NCBI RefSeq assembly: GCF_014192415.1
Contig: NZ_JACHXY010000001.1
Location: 1,302,001-1,366,000, forward strand
Source: Microbacterium proteolyticum
Lineage (GTDB): Bacteria; Actinomycetota; Actinomycetes; Actinomycetales; Microbacteriaceae
Direction of reading: 5' to 3'
DNA length: 64,000 nt
Shown here: positions 7,760 to 16,656 of the stretch, in pieces
Layout: each line of letters starts with the position of its first letter
Position numbering within the stretch: position 1 is the stretch's first letter
Notes under the pieces: generated by a model
What the model was told of the DNA's origin: nothing
Database searches by the model: none
What the model saw: the letters and a program-made list of their open reading frames with translations, nothing else
Made by a program: the position numbers and the translations under genes

Positions 7760-8334
7760 GGGCGATCACCGTCCTGGGAGTCGCGAGGGTCGTCGTCGTG
7801 GGGCTGATCGCGCTGCACGGCCACGCGGTCGACCGGGGCGTCGTCGACCAGCTGCGACAGGTCGCCCTGGTGGAGCACGCGGATGGGCGAGGCGACGTCG
7901 CCGACGAAGTCGGTCGTGAAGTCGTCGTCGTCGGAGCGCGACTCCTCGTCCATGGCGTCCTCGACCTCTTCGGCCGTGCGCGTGCGCAGCGCGACGTCGT
8001 CGGCGTCGTCGACGACCGTGTCGGCCTGCCCCAGCTGCCATGACCGGTAGATGAGAGCGAGCAGGAAGGCCGAGATGCCGAACGTGATCACGATCGCGGT
8101 GAGGGTCAGGGCCTGGGGCAGCGCGTCGGACATGTCCGCGGCATCCGTTTCGCCACCGTCGTAGAACGGCGCACGCCCCGGCGCTCCCATGACGACGAGC
8201 AGCAGGAGGTTCGCGGCGTTGCCGAGCAGCAGGAAGCCGATCAGCACGCGGGTGAGGCTGCGCTCGAGCATGGCGTAGACGCCGCACGCGAAGAGCACGG
8301 CCATGACGATGATCAGCACGAGGGAGATGCTCAT
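7756..8334 (-). CDS. mnhC: Na+/H+ antiporter subunit C (MnhC/MrpC, NuoK-like)
   Basis: The first 105 residues are a standard NuoK-like MrpC with three helices (the LIGFLLLGNAANLLLL helix and ALTLTAIVITFGISAFLLAL are typical). After that comes an 85-residue cytoplasmic tail very rich in Asp and Glu (VVDDADD, AEEVEDAMDEESRSDDDD) that is absent from the usual 110-120-aa subunits; it may be a lineage-specific regulatory or assembly tail. 192 aa in total. Overlaps the preceding and following genes by 4 bp each. Confidence 0.92.
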   Translation of the reverse strand: MSISLVLIIVMAVLFACGVYAMLERSLTRVLIGFLLLGNAANLLLLVVMGAPGRAPFYDGGETDAADMSDALPQALTLTAIVITFGISAFLLALIYRSWQLGQADTVVDDADDVALRTRTAEEVEDAMDEESRSDDDDFTTDFVGDVASPIRVLHQGDLSQLVDDAPVDRVAVQRDQPHDDDPRDSQDGDRP

Positions 8335-11258
8335 GCGGGCACCACCTCCGCGTCTTCGGGGCGCTGCGACTGCCGGTCGACCTCGGCGCCGAGGCTGCGG
8401 AGCACGTCGAGCACGAGCCCGATCACGACCAGGTACACACCGATGTCGAAGATGGTGCTGGTCACGAATTCCCAGTGACCGATGAGCGGCAGTTCACCCT
8501 CGAAGGTGAAGCTCTGCAGGGGTGCGAAGCCGAAGAACATCGGAGCGAGCGCGCACAGCACGGCGATCGCCATGCCCGCGCCGAGCAGGCGTCCGGCATC
8601 GGTGGGTGCGGCCGCTCCCAGCTCCCAGCGTCCTCCCGCGATGTAGCGCATCACCAGGCCCATACCCGCGACGAGACCGCCGGCGAAGCCGCCGCCCGGC
8701 AGGTTGTGACCGGCGAACAGCAGGTAGAGCGACACGATCATGACCGAGTGGAACAGCACCCGGATGACGATCTCGAGCAGGATCGAGCGGTTCTCGGGCT
8801 GCACCTTGGCCCCCGACACGAGCCAGGCGCGCGGGGCGCCGGTCTCACCGACGCGCTGGGCGCGTACGCCCTCGTCGGTCTCGACCAGCGGACGGCGACG
8901 GCCGAGGCCGACGACGCTGCGCGCCGTGCCCGAGCGACGGGCCAGGTTGTCGCTGCGGTCGGTGATGAAGACGAGGGATGCCACGCCCGTCGCCGCGAGC
9001 ACGAGCACCGAGAGCTCGCCCATCGTGTCCCACCCGCGAAGGTCGACGAGAGCCACGTTGACGACGTTGCGCCCGTGACCGATCTCGTACGCCAACGGCG
9101 GCCATTCGAGCGAAACGGGGAGGTCCTGCCGGGCACCGGTCGCGACGATGGCGACGAGCGCCATGGTCAGTCCGACGCCCGCGCCGAGGATGGCCCGGGC
9201 GATCGGTGCCACCGACTCGTTCTGCTCGCCCATGCGCGCCGGGAGGCGCCGCAGCACGAGGGCGAACACCACGAGGGTGACGGTCTCGATGAGCACCTGC
9301 GTGAGCGCGAGGTCGGGTGCCCCGCTGGTCGCGAAGAGCACGACCATGCCGAGCCCGGTCACCGACACGAGCGCGACACCGGTGTAGCGCTTGCGTGCCC
9401 GCACGGCGAGGATCCCGGCCGCGATCATGATGGGTGCCGAGATGAGTTGCGTCGGCGACTGCCACGCGTCGAGCTGGGCGCGCCACTCGCGCGACGCCAG
9501 CAGAGCGGTGCCTTCGGCCACGACGAGGACCACGAAGATCGTGCCCACGTAGAACGGCAGCGAGCCTCGCTGGAACCGCGCGGTGATCCACTCGGACGAG
9601 TGGTCGATGGACCGCAGCGTGAGGTTGTAGACGTCGTTCGCCGTGAAGGGGAGCACGCGCCGGCGCTTGTGGAGCTGCGTCTTGCGCACCACCCAGAACA
9701 CGCCTGCGCCGAGGGCGAGGGTGCCGAGCGAGATGAACAGCGCCGGCTCCAGACCGTGCCAGAGCGCCAGATGGTAGGGGTAGTCGGGCGCAGGGACACC
9801 CGGCGTGGCCTCGGGCACCCCGTCGGCGTACGGCGCGAGCCAGTGATCGACGATCGGTGAGAGGAAGCCGAGCGCGAGCGAGGCGGCGGCGAGCAGAACG
9901 GGCGCCGAGAGGAACCCGATCGGGGGGTCCGGCCAGTCGGTCGTCTTCACGTCGCGCTTGGTCCAGTAGGCGCCCCACAGGAACCGGATGCCGTAGGCCG
10001 CGGTGAGGGCGGACCCGAGCACGATGCCGATCAGCGCGACGACGCCCCATCCGGCGCCGGCTTCCGCCTCGTGCAGCAGCGCGGTGAGGGCCGTCTCTTT
10101 CGCGACGAAACCCAGGGTGGGGATGACGCCGGCCATCGACCCGATCGCGATGAACGACGCCGTGGCCATCACCGGCGCCTGGCGCCCGAGGCCCGAGAGC
10201 TGTCCGATGTCGCGGGTGTTCAGCTGGCGGTCGATGACGCCGACGATGAGGAAGAGGCACGACTTGAACAACGCATGGCTGAGCAGCAACGCGACGCCGG
10301 CGAGGGCGGCGTCCCGCGTGCCATAGCCGAGCAGAACGGTGAGGAAGCCCAGCTGGCTGACCGTTCCGAACGCGAGGATGCGCTTCAGGTCGCGCTCGCG
10401 CAGCGCCTGGAAACCACCCAGCAGCATGGTGAACACGCCGAGCGTGATGAGCGTCGGACGCCAGAACGGCGTCTCGGCGAAACCGGGCGCCAGGCGCGCG
10501 ATCAGGTAGATGCCGGCCTTCACCATGGCCGCGGCGTGCAGGTAGGCACTGACGGGGGTGGGGGCGGCCATGGCGCCGGGCAGCCAGAAGTGGAAGGGGA
10601 AGATGGCCGACTTGCTCAGGGCGCCGACGAGCAGCAGCAGCACGGCGATGTCGACGACGGTGCCGGTCGGCGGGTCGGCGAGGATGGCCGACAGGCTCGA
10701 CGTTCCCGCCTGCACGACCATGAGTACGACGCCGATCAACATGACCAGGCCGCCCAGCGTCGTCACCAGGAGCGCCTGCAGGGCCGCGCGTCGGCTGGAG
10801 GATCGGGCGTGGTAGTACCCGATGAGCAGGTACGACAGAACGCTCGTGATCTCCCAGAGCATGATCAGCACGACGATGTCGTCGGTCAGCACGAGCCCGT
10901 ACATCGCGCCGGCGAAGGCCAGCAGGACGGCTGAGAACTGCCCGACACCCTGGGTCTTGCCGCGGAAGTACCAGCGGCAATAGAGCATGACGAGCGCACC
11001 GACGCCCGTGACCACGAGGGTCAACAGCCACCCGAGCACGTCCATCCGCATCGAGAGCGAGACGTCGATGGCCGGGATCCAGCGGTATTCCTCGAACGGA
11101 ATGTCTCCGGCGAGCACCGCGGGGGCGAGCACGACGGCGTGCGCGAACGCCAGCAGTGGCAGCACGGCCGCGACGTAGAACGCTCGGGGGCCGATGCGTG
11201 AGACGAGCCACGGGAGGAGCAGCGGGAGGGCCGCGAACGCGCCGAGGAACACCAACAT
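8331..11258 (-). CDS. mnhA: Na+/H+ antiporter subunit A, fused to subunit B (MnhA-MnhB)
   Basis: 975-aa first gene of the Mrp operon. Residues about 1-500 are a NuoL-like antiporter domain (MLWEITSVLSYLLIGYYHAR, SKSAIFPFHFWLPGAMAAPTPVSAYLHAAAM and LKRILAFGTVSQLGFL visible). The middle holds additional MrpA helices, and residues about 820-950 are an MrpB domain (FHSVMIVSLYLLFAGHNLPGGGFAGGLVAG). This explains why no separate mnhB gene is present. Fusion of A and B is common in group 2-like actinobacterial Mrp systems. The start has a strong GAGGAGG Shine-Dalgarno sequence, and the 4-bp overlap with mnhC makes this the leading cistron. Confidence 0.94.
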   Translation of the reverse strand: MLVFLGAFAALPLLLPWLVSRIGPRAFYVAAVLPLLAFAHAVVLAPAVLAGDIPFEEYRWIPAIDVSLSMRMDVLGWLLTLVVTGVGALVMLYCRWYFRGKTQGVGQFSAVLLAFAGAMYGLVLTDDIVVLIMLWEITSVLSYLLIGYYHARSSSRRAALQALLVTTLGGLVMLIGVVLMVVQAGTSSLSAILADPPTGTVVDIAVLLLLVGALSKSAIFPFHFWLPGAMAAPTPVSAYLHAAAMVKAGIYLIARLAPGFAETPFWRPTLITLGVFTMLLGGFQALRERDLKRILAFGTVSQLGFLTVLLGYGTRDAALAGVALLLSHALFKSCLFLIVGVIDRQLNTRDIGQLSGLGRQAPVMATASFIAIGSMAGVIPTLGFVAKETALTALLHEAEAGAGWGVVALIGIVLGSALTAAYGIRFLWGAYWTKRDVKTTDWPDPPIGFLSAPVLLAAASLALGFLSPIVDHWLAPYADGVPEATPGVPAPDYPYHLALWHGLEPALFISLGTLALGAGVFWVVRKTQLHKRRRVLPFTANDVYNLTLRSIDHSSEWITARFQRGSLPFYVGTIFVVLVVAEGTALLASREWRAQLDAWQSPTQLISAPIMIAAGILAVRARKRYTGVALVSVTGLGMVVLFATSGAPDLALTQVLIETVTLVVFALVLRRLPARMGEQNESVAPIARAILGAGVGLTMALVAIVATGARQDLPVSLEWPPLAYEIGHGRNVVNVALVDLRGWDTMGELSVLVLAATGVASLVFITDRSDNLARRSGTARSVVGLGRRRPLVETDEGVRAQRVGETGAPRAWLVSGAKVQPENRSILLEIVIRVLFHSVMIVSLYLLFAGHNLPGGGFAGGLVAGMGLVMRYIAGGRWELGAAAPTDAGRLLGAGMAIAVLCALAPMFFGFAPLQSFTFEGELPLIGHWEFVTSTIFDIGVYLVVIGLVLDVLRSLGAEVDRQSQRPEDAEVVPA

Positions 11259-11354
11259 GCGCGGGCCTCCTCGGGGTCGACGGGCGGTTGCCCGGGCTCT
11301 CGGGGTGTCGGTCCTATTCTATGCGGAGCATGAGAGTCTCCGTACCCACGGATG
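11259..11354 (-). promoter_or_regulatory. Probable promoter of the mnhACDEFG operon
   Basis: The 96 bp between the LacI-type regulator and mnhA. On the minus strand a -10-like TAGAAT lies at 11321-11316, followed by a leader of about 50 nt and GAGGAGG 6-12 nt before the ATG. No convincing -35 box is visible. The lacI-type gene reads in the same direction, so partial read-through is possible. Confidence 0.45.
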
Positions 11355-12398
11355 TCATGTGCTACGAGGCGGGCCCGTCGTGGTCCCGGCCCGGAAGGTG
11401 CACTCGAGGTCGAGACCGGAGGGCACCGTTTCCTCGAGCATCGCGGCCACCGCCTCGCCCGCGGCGCGTCCCTTCGCGGTGGCGGGTTGCACGAGAGTGG
11501 TCAGAACGTGGGGGGCGAGACCGTCGACCACCACACCGTCGAACCCGGTGACGCTGACGTCCTGCGGCACGCGGAGACCTGCCTCTTCGGCGGCGCGGAT
11601 GACCCCCGCCGCGAGCAGGTCGCTCTGCGCGAGGACCGCGGTGGGCCGACGCTCGGCGAAGATCGTGCGCCCGGCGATCGCGCCCTCGTCGATCGAGCTG
11701 GTCGCCGCGGCGAGTGCGGGCGCATCGGGGAACACCTCTCGCGCGCCCCGCAGTCGGTCGGCGGTGACATCGACGCCGATGACGGCGTCGGCGGCGAGCC
11801 ACCCGCGTCGGCGTCCGGTGTCGACCGGAAGGGTGACGATCACGACGTCGTCGTGCCCGAGGTCGGCGAGATGGCGGGCGGCGGCTCGCTGCGCGTCGGC
11901 GTTGTCGAGCAGCACGCGAGGGATCCCGTCGCCCGCGTCGCCTTCGACCACCACGACCGGGATGCCGCGGCCTCGCACGATCTCGAGCGAGTCGCGCATC
12001 CGGGGGCTGCAGCCGATGAGGACGGCAGCGTCGATGGGGGCCGTGTGCAGCGACGGCTCGCTGACGGTCACACCGTCGTCGCGGAGCAGCAACAGGGCCG
12101 CGCCCAGTCGAGAGACGCCGTCGGCGAGGCCGTCCATCATGTGCGTGGTGACGGGGTCGAGGAAGGCGGTACCCAGGTGCTGGTCGAAGACGACCCCGAC
12201 GATGCCCGACCGCCCTCGCCGCAGCGATGCCGCGCGGGGGTCGGGTCCGGTGTAGCCCAGGCTCTCGGCGGCGGCGAGCACGCGGGCGCGGGTCGCTTCG
12301 GAGGTGGGCGTCTTGCCGCTGAAGACGACCGACGCGGTCGACGGCGACACGCCAGCTTCGCGGGCGACGTCGTTGATGGTCGCGCGACGGGTGCTCAC
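11355..12398 (-). CDS. LacI-family transcriptional regulator
   Basis: 347-aa repressor: N-terminal helix-turn-helix (TINDVAREAGVSPSTASVVF, residues 7-26) with hinge-helix (ATRARVLAAAESLGY), then a periplasmic-binding-protein-like sensor domain for a small ligand, usually a sugar. The GTG start at 12398 is preceded by TAGCAT and a 6-nt gap, which suggests a leaderless transcript. It is divergent from an MFS transporter, and two identical perfect palindromes CGAATCGATTCG lie between them, with the central CG typical of LacI operators. It most probably represses that transporter and itself. The effector is unknown. Confidence 0.92.
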   Translation of the reverse strand: MSTRRATINDVAREAGVSPSTASVVFSGKTPTSEATRARVLAAAESLGYTGPDPRAASLRRGRSGIVGVVFDQHLGTAFLDPVTTHMMDGLADGVSRLGAALLLLRDDGVTVSEPSLHTAPIDAAVLIGCSPRMRDSLEIVRGRGIPVVVVEGDAGDGIPRVLLDNADAQRAAARHLADLGHDDVVIVTLPVDTGRRRGWLAADAVIGVDVTADRLRGAREVFPDAPALAAATSSIDEGAIAGRTIFAERRPTAVLAQSDLLAAGVIRAAEEAGLRVPQDVSVTGFDGVVVDGLAPHVLTTLVQPATAKGRAAGEAVAAMLEETVPSGLDLECTFRAGTTTGPPRST

Positions 12399-12430
12399 GG
12401 GGCGATGCTACCCGTCGAGCGCAGGGATCC

Positions 12431-12442
12431 CGAATCGATTCG
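12431..12442. promoter_or_regulatory. LacI-type operator 1 (CGAATCGATTCG)
   Basis: Perfect 12-bp palindrome with a central CG, 20 bp (about two helical turns) from an identical second copy. It lies upstream of the putative -10 boxes of both divergent genes, where the LacI-type regulator encoded next door would be expected to bind. Confidence 0.75.
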
Positions 12443-12450
12443 ATCGATGT

Positions 12451-12462
12451 CGAATCGATTCG
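12451..12462. promoter_or_regulatory. LacI-type operator 2 (CGAATCGATTCG)
   Basis: Identical perfect palindrome. It ends one base before the candidate -10 hexamer TAGAGT (12464-12469) of the MFS gene, so it occupies the -35/-10 spacer. A repressor bound here would directly block RNA polymerase. Confidence 0.75.
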
Positions 12463-12463
12463 T

Positions 12464-12469
12464 TAGAGT
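12464..12469 (+). promoter_or_regulatory. Candidate -10 box of the MFS gene
   Basis: TAGAGT fits the actinobacterial -10 consensus TANNNT and ends 6 nt before the ATG at 12476, so transcription would begin at the start codon (leaderless mRNA). No clear -35 is visible. Confidence 0.5.
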
Positions 12470-12475
12470 GTGGGC

Positions 12476-13726
12476 ATGCACTCCACGTTGACCCGCTCGC
12501 AGCTCGTGCGCTGGCACATCGCGATCTGCGCGATCTTCCTCGCGAGCGGCCTCAGCATCTCGACCTGGGCGTCGCGCGTGCCCGCCATCCGCGAGTCCCT
12601 CGGCATCGAGAATTCCGGCGTGGGACTGCTCCTGCTCGGCATGGGCGTGGCATCCATCGTCGGACTCTCCATCGCCCCCGCCGTCATGGCGCGCATCGGC
12701 GCCCGATCGGGCATGCTCGTCGCGCTCGTGGTCGTGGGTATCGGTCTCGCGATCATCGGGTTCGGCGCCGACACTCTCCAGCTCTTCGGTGTCGCACTGG
12801 TGGGACTCGCCCTCTTCGGGTTCGGCAACGGTGCGGTCGACGTCATGATGAACGTCGAGGGCGCAGCGCTCGAGAAGGCCACCGGCCGCACGATCATGCC
12901 CCTGCTGCACGCCTTCTTCAGCTTCGGCACGGTGATCGGGGCGGGCCTGGGCTTCCTCGCCGTGAGCCTGGGCATCCCGGTGATGGCGCACTGCGCCGCG
13001 ATGGGAGTGGTCATCCTGGTCGTCGCCTTCGTCTCGGTGGCCAATGTGCCGCGCGCAGAGGTCGCGATGGACGCCCCCGCCCACGAAGAGCGCGCGCACT
13101 GGCGCGAACGCCTCGCCGTGTCGCTCCAGGCGTGGCGCGAGCCCCGCACCTACACGCTCGGCGTCATCATGCTCGGCATGGCCTTCGCCGAGGGGAGCGC
13201 GAACGACTGGCTGCCGTCCGCCGTGGTCTACGGACACGGCGCACCCGAAGAGGCGGGCCCGGCGGTTCTCGCCGTCTTCTCCGTCGCCATGACGGTGGGA
13301 CGCATCGTGGGGGGTCCCGTCGTCGACAAGCTCGGGCGCGTGCTCGTGCTGCGGGTGCTCGCCGGCACGGCCGCGGCGGGACTGCTGCTGTTCATCCTCG
13401 CCCCGTTCGGCCCCCTCGTCTTCCTCGGCGCCGCTCTCTGGGGTCTCGGCGCTTCGCTCGGCTTCCCGATCGGCATGTCGGCCGCCGCCGACGACCCCGC
13501 CAAGGCCGCCTCTCGCGTCGCCGCCGCGGCCACCATCGGGTACGTCGCGTTCCTGTGCGGCCCGCCGATCCTCGGATGGATCGGCGACCACATCGGTCTG
13601 CTCCCCACGCTGCTGATCGTGGTCGGACTGATCGTGGCATCCGGGCTCTTCTCGGGCGCCGCGAAGCCTCTCGTCGTCGACAAGGCCACGGCCTCCGAGC
13701 CTGCCGAGCCCGCACGGCGCGATTAG
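12476..13726 (+). CDS. MFS transporter (YbjJ-like)
   Basis: Inner-membrane transporter of 416 aa with 12 predicted helices. The N-terminal WASRVPAIRESLGI and GLLLLGMGVASIVGL sections resemble the YbjJ/fucose-permease-like branch of the major facilitator superfamily. The ATG at 12476 is preferred over the in-frame GTG at 12470 because TAGAGT ends 6 nt before it. It is divergent from a LacI-type repressor with two operators in the gap, so expression is probably induced by the repressor's ligand, which is a reasonable guess for the transported compound (sugar-like). The substrate itself cannot be read from sequence. Confidence 0.9.
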   Translation: MHSTLTRSQLVRWHIAICAIFLASGLSISTWASRVPAIRESLGIENSGVGLLLLGMGVASIVGLSIAPAVMARIGARSGMLVALVVVGIGLAIIGFGADTLQLFGVALVGLALFGFGNGAVDVMMNVEGAALEKATGRTIMPLLHAFFSFGTVIGAGLGFLAVSLGIPVMAHCAAMGVVILVVAFVSVANVPRAEVAMDAPAHEERAHWRERLAVSLQAWREPRTYTLGVIMLGMAFAEGSANDWLPSAVVYGHGAPEEAGPAVLAVFSVAMTVGRIVGGPVVDKLGRVLVLRVLAGTAAAGLLLFILAPFGPLVFLGAALWGLGASLGFPIGMSAAADDPAKAASRVAAAATIGYVAFLCGPPILGWIGDHIGLLPTLLIVVGLIVASGLFSGAAKPLVVDKATASEPAEPARRD

Positions 13727-13735
13727 GCTCGACGG

Positions 13736-14434
13736 GTGCGTCTCGTCATCGCCCGTTGCTCCGTCGATTACACCGGCCGCCTCAACGCGCATCTCCCCCT
13801 CGCCACCCGACTGCTCGTCCACAAGGGCGACGGCAGTCTGCTCGTGCACTCCGACGGCGGCTCGTACAAGCCGCTCAACTGGATGAGCCCGCCCTGCTCC
13901 CTCACGCTCGAGCAGCCCGACGAGGTCGACGTCGAAGACGGGGTGATCGAGCGCTGGCGTGTGACGCACGCGAAGACCGGCGATGCCCTGCTGGTGCGCA
14001 TCCACGAGATCGTGCACGACACCGCCCACGACCTGGGGGTCGACCCCGGCTTGATCAAAGACGGCGTCGAGGCCGATCTGCAGCGTCTGCTGGCCGAGCA
14101 GGTGTCGGTCGTCGGCGAGAACCTCACGCTCGTGCGCCGCGAATACCCCACCGCCATCGGCCCCGTCGATCTGCTGCTGCGCAACGACGACGGTCGCGGC
14201 ACGGTCGCGATCGAGGTGAAGCGCCGCGGAGACATCGACGGCGTCGAGCAACTCACCCGCTACCTCGAGCTGCTCAACCGCGACCCCCTGCTCGCCCCCG
14301 TCACGGGCGTCTACGCCGCACAGGAGATCAAGCCGCAGGCGCGCGTGCTCGCCACCGACCGCGGCATCCGGTGCCTGACCCTCGACTACGACGAGATGAA
14401 GGGCGTGCAGTCGGGCGCCCCCCGCCTGTTCTGA
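13736..14434 (+). CDS. nucS: Endonuclease NucS (non-canonical mismatch repair)
   Basis: 232-aa homologue of the archaeal/actinobacterial NucS/EndoMS nuclease, which in Mycobacterium and Corynebacterium cuts mismatched DNA and replaces the MutSL pathway. The N-terminal DNA-binding/dimerisation part starts [16 protein letters not shown]; the C-terminal RecB-like nuclease domain shows the catalytic set GPVDLLL...[17 protein letters not shown] (Asp and Glu-x-Lys). Length matches the family. The start is a GTG preceded by TAGGCT and a 6-nt gap, with the TAG of that box also being the stop codon of the MFS gene; leaderless transcription is likely. Confidence 0.95.
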   Translation: MRLVIARCSVDYTGRLNAHLPLATRLLVHKGDGSLLVHSDGGSYKPLNWMSPPCSLTLEQPDEVDVEDGVIERWRVTHAKTGDALLVRIHEIVHDTAHDLGVDPGLIKDGVEADLQRLLAEQVSVVGENLTLVRREYPTAIGPVDLLLRNDDGRGTVAIEVKRRGDIDGVEQLTRYLELLNRDPLLAPVTGVYAAQEIKPQARVLATDRGIRCLTLDYDEMKGVQSGAPRLF

Positions 14435-14677
14435 GCGCATCCGAGACCAAGGATGCCGCGGCGCTGATCGCCCGCAGCCGCCATACGTGGATGCAGCGGC
14501 CCACCGTCAGAACCGGGCACGCCGCGAGGTCCGCGCGCGGAGCGCGTTCCGGGGATCGGCGCGAACCGGAACGCTCGACTGCTACTGTCCGGGCAGCGGG
14601 GACTGCACGCGCTGCCATCTCCTTCCCGCCCACCCATTCGCCGGTCGGGCTTTCCGCCCTGATTCTCAAAGGACGAA

Positions 14678-15565
14678 ATGTACGCCAGAAGCGCCCGACG
14701 GCCGCTCTCCGCTCGAGTCCGGATCGTGACGACGGTCGCTGCGATGACCACGGCGCTCGCGCTCGTCGCCGCGTCCCCGGCTCTCGCCGCGGACCAGCCT
14801 GCCGCTCGCTCTACGGCCCCGGTTCTCTCCGCGGTGTGGGGCGAGCCTTTCTGCACGTCCGGGGGCGGCGCGGAGGTCCGCGTCGGAGTTGCGCACGAGC
14901 CCACGGATGTCGCCGGTGGTGTCGATGTGAAGGTCGCGGAGCAGATCGTCGGCGGAACCGACGCGGCGGTCGAGACGCACGGCCACACCGATGCGAGGGG
15001 GAAGTTCTCGACCTCCGTGACGTTGTCGCGGGCTCAACAGATCAAGGTCACGGTGGCGGGCGACGTCGGAGATCGAGGCGCCGACGGATCCGTCGCGTGG
15101 CGAGTCGTCGGTGAGCGCGTCTATCCCTTCCCCGACGGGTGCCTCCCCGGCTATCCGCGCATGACGCTCGACACCCCCGTCGTCAGTCAGGACTGGGTCG
15201 TCGACGACCCCGCCGTGAAGGGTGATGCCCATTGGGATGCCGACAAGGTGGAGGGTGCCCCGGCGAGCACCCTCATGAGCTGGTCGATCAACGCCCAGGG
15301 CGAGCTCGTGGCGACGGCGTCGGCGAATTACAAGTTCTCGAACGGCACCAACCAGTGGAACTGGGGCAGGCCCGCCGACACGTACACCGAGCCGCCTACG
15401 CCGCCCGCTCCGACGATCTGCGTCCTCGAATCGCGACCCGGCTTCGCGAAGATCACGTACGGCGGGAAGACGCGCTCATTCAGCGTCAACGCGACGCGGG
15501 CGTTGCCGAAAGGCTGCCTCACTGCTCAGCAGACGGCGGAGCTGAAGAGGCAGCTCGGGCTGTAG
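14678..15565 (+). CDS. Secreted protein of unknown function
   Basis: 295-aa protein with a clear signal peptide: Arg-rich n-region, hydrophobic VTTVAAMTTALALVAASPALA and a cleavage site near ALA-AD (about residue 38). The mature part has two regions. An N-terminal beta-rich section (about 50-140) resembles Ig/Big-like folds in pattern only. A C-terminal section rich in Trp, Asn and Pro (SNGTNQWNWGRPADTY, PPTPPAP) is followed by a short helical end. Four cysteines in the mature part (FCTSG, DGCLPG, TICVL, KGCLT) could form two disulfides. AAAGGA precedes the ATG. I do not recognise the family. Not obviously cell-wall anchored (no LPXTG or C-terminal helix). Confidence 0.75.
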   Translation: MYARSARRPLSARVRIVTTVAAMTTALALVAASPALAADQPAARSTAPVLSAVWGEPFCTSGGGAEVRVGVAHEPTDVAGGVDVKVAEQIVGGTDAAVETHGHTDARGKFSTSVTLSRAQQIKVTVAGDVGDRGADGSVAWRVVGERVYPFPDGCLPGYPRMTLDTPVVSQDWVVDDPAVKGDAHWDADKVEGAPASTLMSWSINAQGELVATASANYKFSNGTNQWNWGRPADTYTEPPTPPAPTICVLESRPGFAKITYGGKTRSFSVNATRALPKGCLTAQQTAELKRQLGL

Positions 15566-15600
15566 ACCCTCACTCGTCCTCTCCTGCGCCCGTGGCCGCC

Positions 15601-15882
15601 ATGACCCGACGTGCGCTCCCGCTCATCCGTCGACTCGAGACGTGCGGGACGATCGGCTTAGTGTGCGGCGCGTTGCTCGGTGCTCTCTTCGTGCTGATCG
15701 GGTGGTTCCCCTCCGCTCTCGCGATGCACGCGGACAATCCAACGTTCCTCCTACAGTCCCTGCTCGCGTGGTGTGCCGGCTGGGCCGTCGTGTGCGGAGC
15801 GGTAGGCCTCGTGGTGGGCGTGATCGTGAGTGTGCTCGTTGACGTGGGCGACCGGTTCCCCGATCACCCCCCGCGCCAATAG
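15601..15882 (+). CDS. Small membrane protein, two helices, unknown
   Basis: 93 aa with two predicted membrane helices (about residues 15-38 and 53-82) rich in Gly, Ala and Val, and short polar ends. It starts 35 bp after the secreted protein and may be co-transcribed with it. The ATG at 15601 is the first sensible start; the longer frame to 15232 lies inside the upstream gene. No convincing Shine-Dalgarno sequence. Unknown family. Confidence 0.6.
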   Translation: MTRRALPLIRRLETCGTIGLVCGALLGALFVLIGWFPSALAMHADNPTFLLQSLLAWCAGWAVVCGAVGLVVGVIVSVLVDVGDRFPDHPPRQ

Positions 15883-15963
15883 GTCTTCGAGGATCGTTCA
15901 CGTCTCGACCCCCGGAGCGGCATCCGACAGCCCATCGGGATGCCGCGCCGGTAGCGTGGACGC

Positions 15964-16656
15964 ATGCCCGAACGCTCTCCTTTCTCGTGCGTCCTGTGGG
16001 ACGTCGACGGAACCCTGGTCGACGCATCCGAGGGGATCCTCCGCCGTCTGACGATCACGCTCGACCACTTCGGGTACAAGCCGCCGACGCGCGGCGAACT
16101 TTCGCACTGGATCGGCCCGCCCATGTACGAGTCGTTCCAGGTGAACGTCGGCATGAGTGCCGAGCAGGCCGTCGAGGCCGTCGCCTTCTACCGCGGCTTG
16201 AACAAGAGCGAGGGCTACACGGTCAGCGCACGGCTGTACCCCGGTGTCGGCGAGCTGGTGCACGACCTGCACGCGGTGGGGGTCCCCCAGTCGACGGCGA
16301 GCTCGAAACCCGAGGTGCAGGTCGTCGCGCTGATGGACCACTTCGGCCTGGCCCCCGACCTCGAGGCGATGGTCGGGGCGACGCTCGACGAACGCACTCT
16401 CAGCGCCAAGTCCGACATCGTGCGCGAAGCGCTGCGCCGCCTTGAAGCCGGCGGCGCCGACACCTCGCGACCCGTGCTGATCGGCGATCGGCACCACGAC
16501 GTCGAGGGCGGTCTGGATGCCGGCGTGCCGGTCATCTTCGTGCGGTGGGGCTTCAGCTGGCCCCACGAGGCCGAGGGTGCGCAGGCCGCGGTCGACGACG
16601 TCGATCAGCTGCGGGCGCTGCTCCTCGTGGGCGACATGCCGGACGCCGATGCCTGA
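15964..16656 (+). CDS. HAD-superfamily hydrolase (phosphoglycolate-phosphatase-like)
   Basis: 230-aa cytoplasmic phosphatase. Motif I is WDVDGTLVD (nucleophile D13, D15), motif II is TASSKPE (Ser/Thr), motif III the Lys near LSAKSDIV, and motif IV LIGDRHHDVEGG. The insert after motif I is the alpha-helical cap of subclass I, as in Gph/PGP and pyrophosphatase PpaX. The substrate cannot be told. TAGCGT ends 6 nt before the ATG (leaderless candidate). The end overlaps the next gene by 8 bp, which implies co-translation with the coiled-coil protein. Confidence 0.9.
   Translation: MPERSPFSCVLWDVDGTLVDASEGILRRLTITLDHFGYKPPTRGELSHWIGPPMYESFQVNVGMSAEQAVEAVAFYRGLNKSEGYTVSARLYPGVGELVHDLHAVGVPQSTASSKPEVQVVALMDHFGLAPDLEAMVGATLDERTLSAKSDIVREALRRLEAGGADTSRPVLIGDRHHDVEGGLDAGVPVIFVRWGFSWPHEAEGAQAAVDDVDQLRALLLVGDMPDADA

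Noticed and set aside
8475..11211. Antisense frames of 461-788 aa in the mnhA region
   Set aside because: Mirror-codon shadows of mnhA, which has clear motifs and Shine-Dalgarno sequence.
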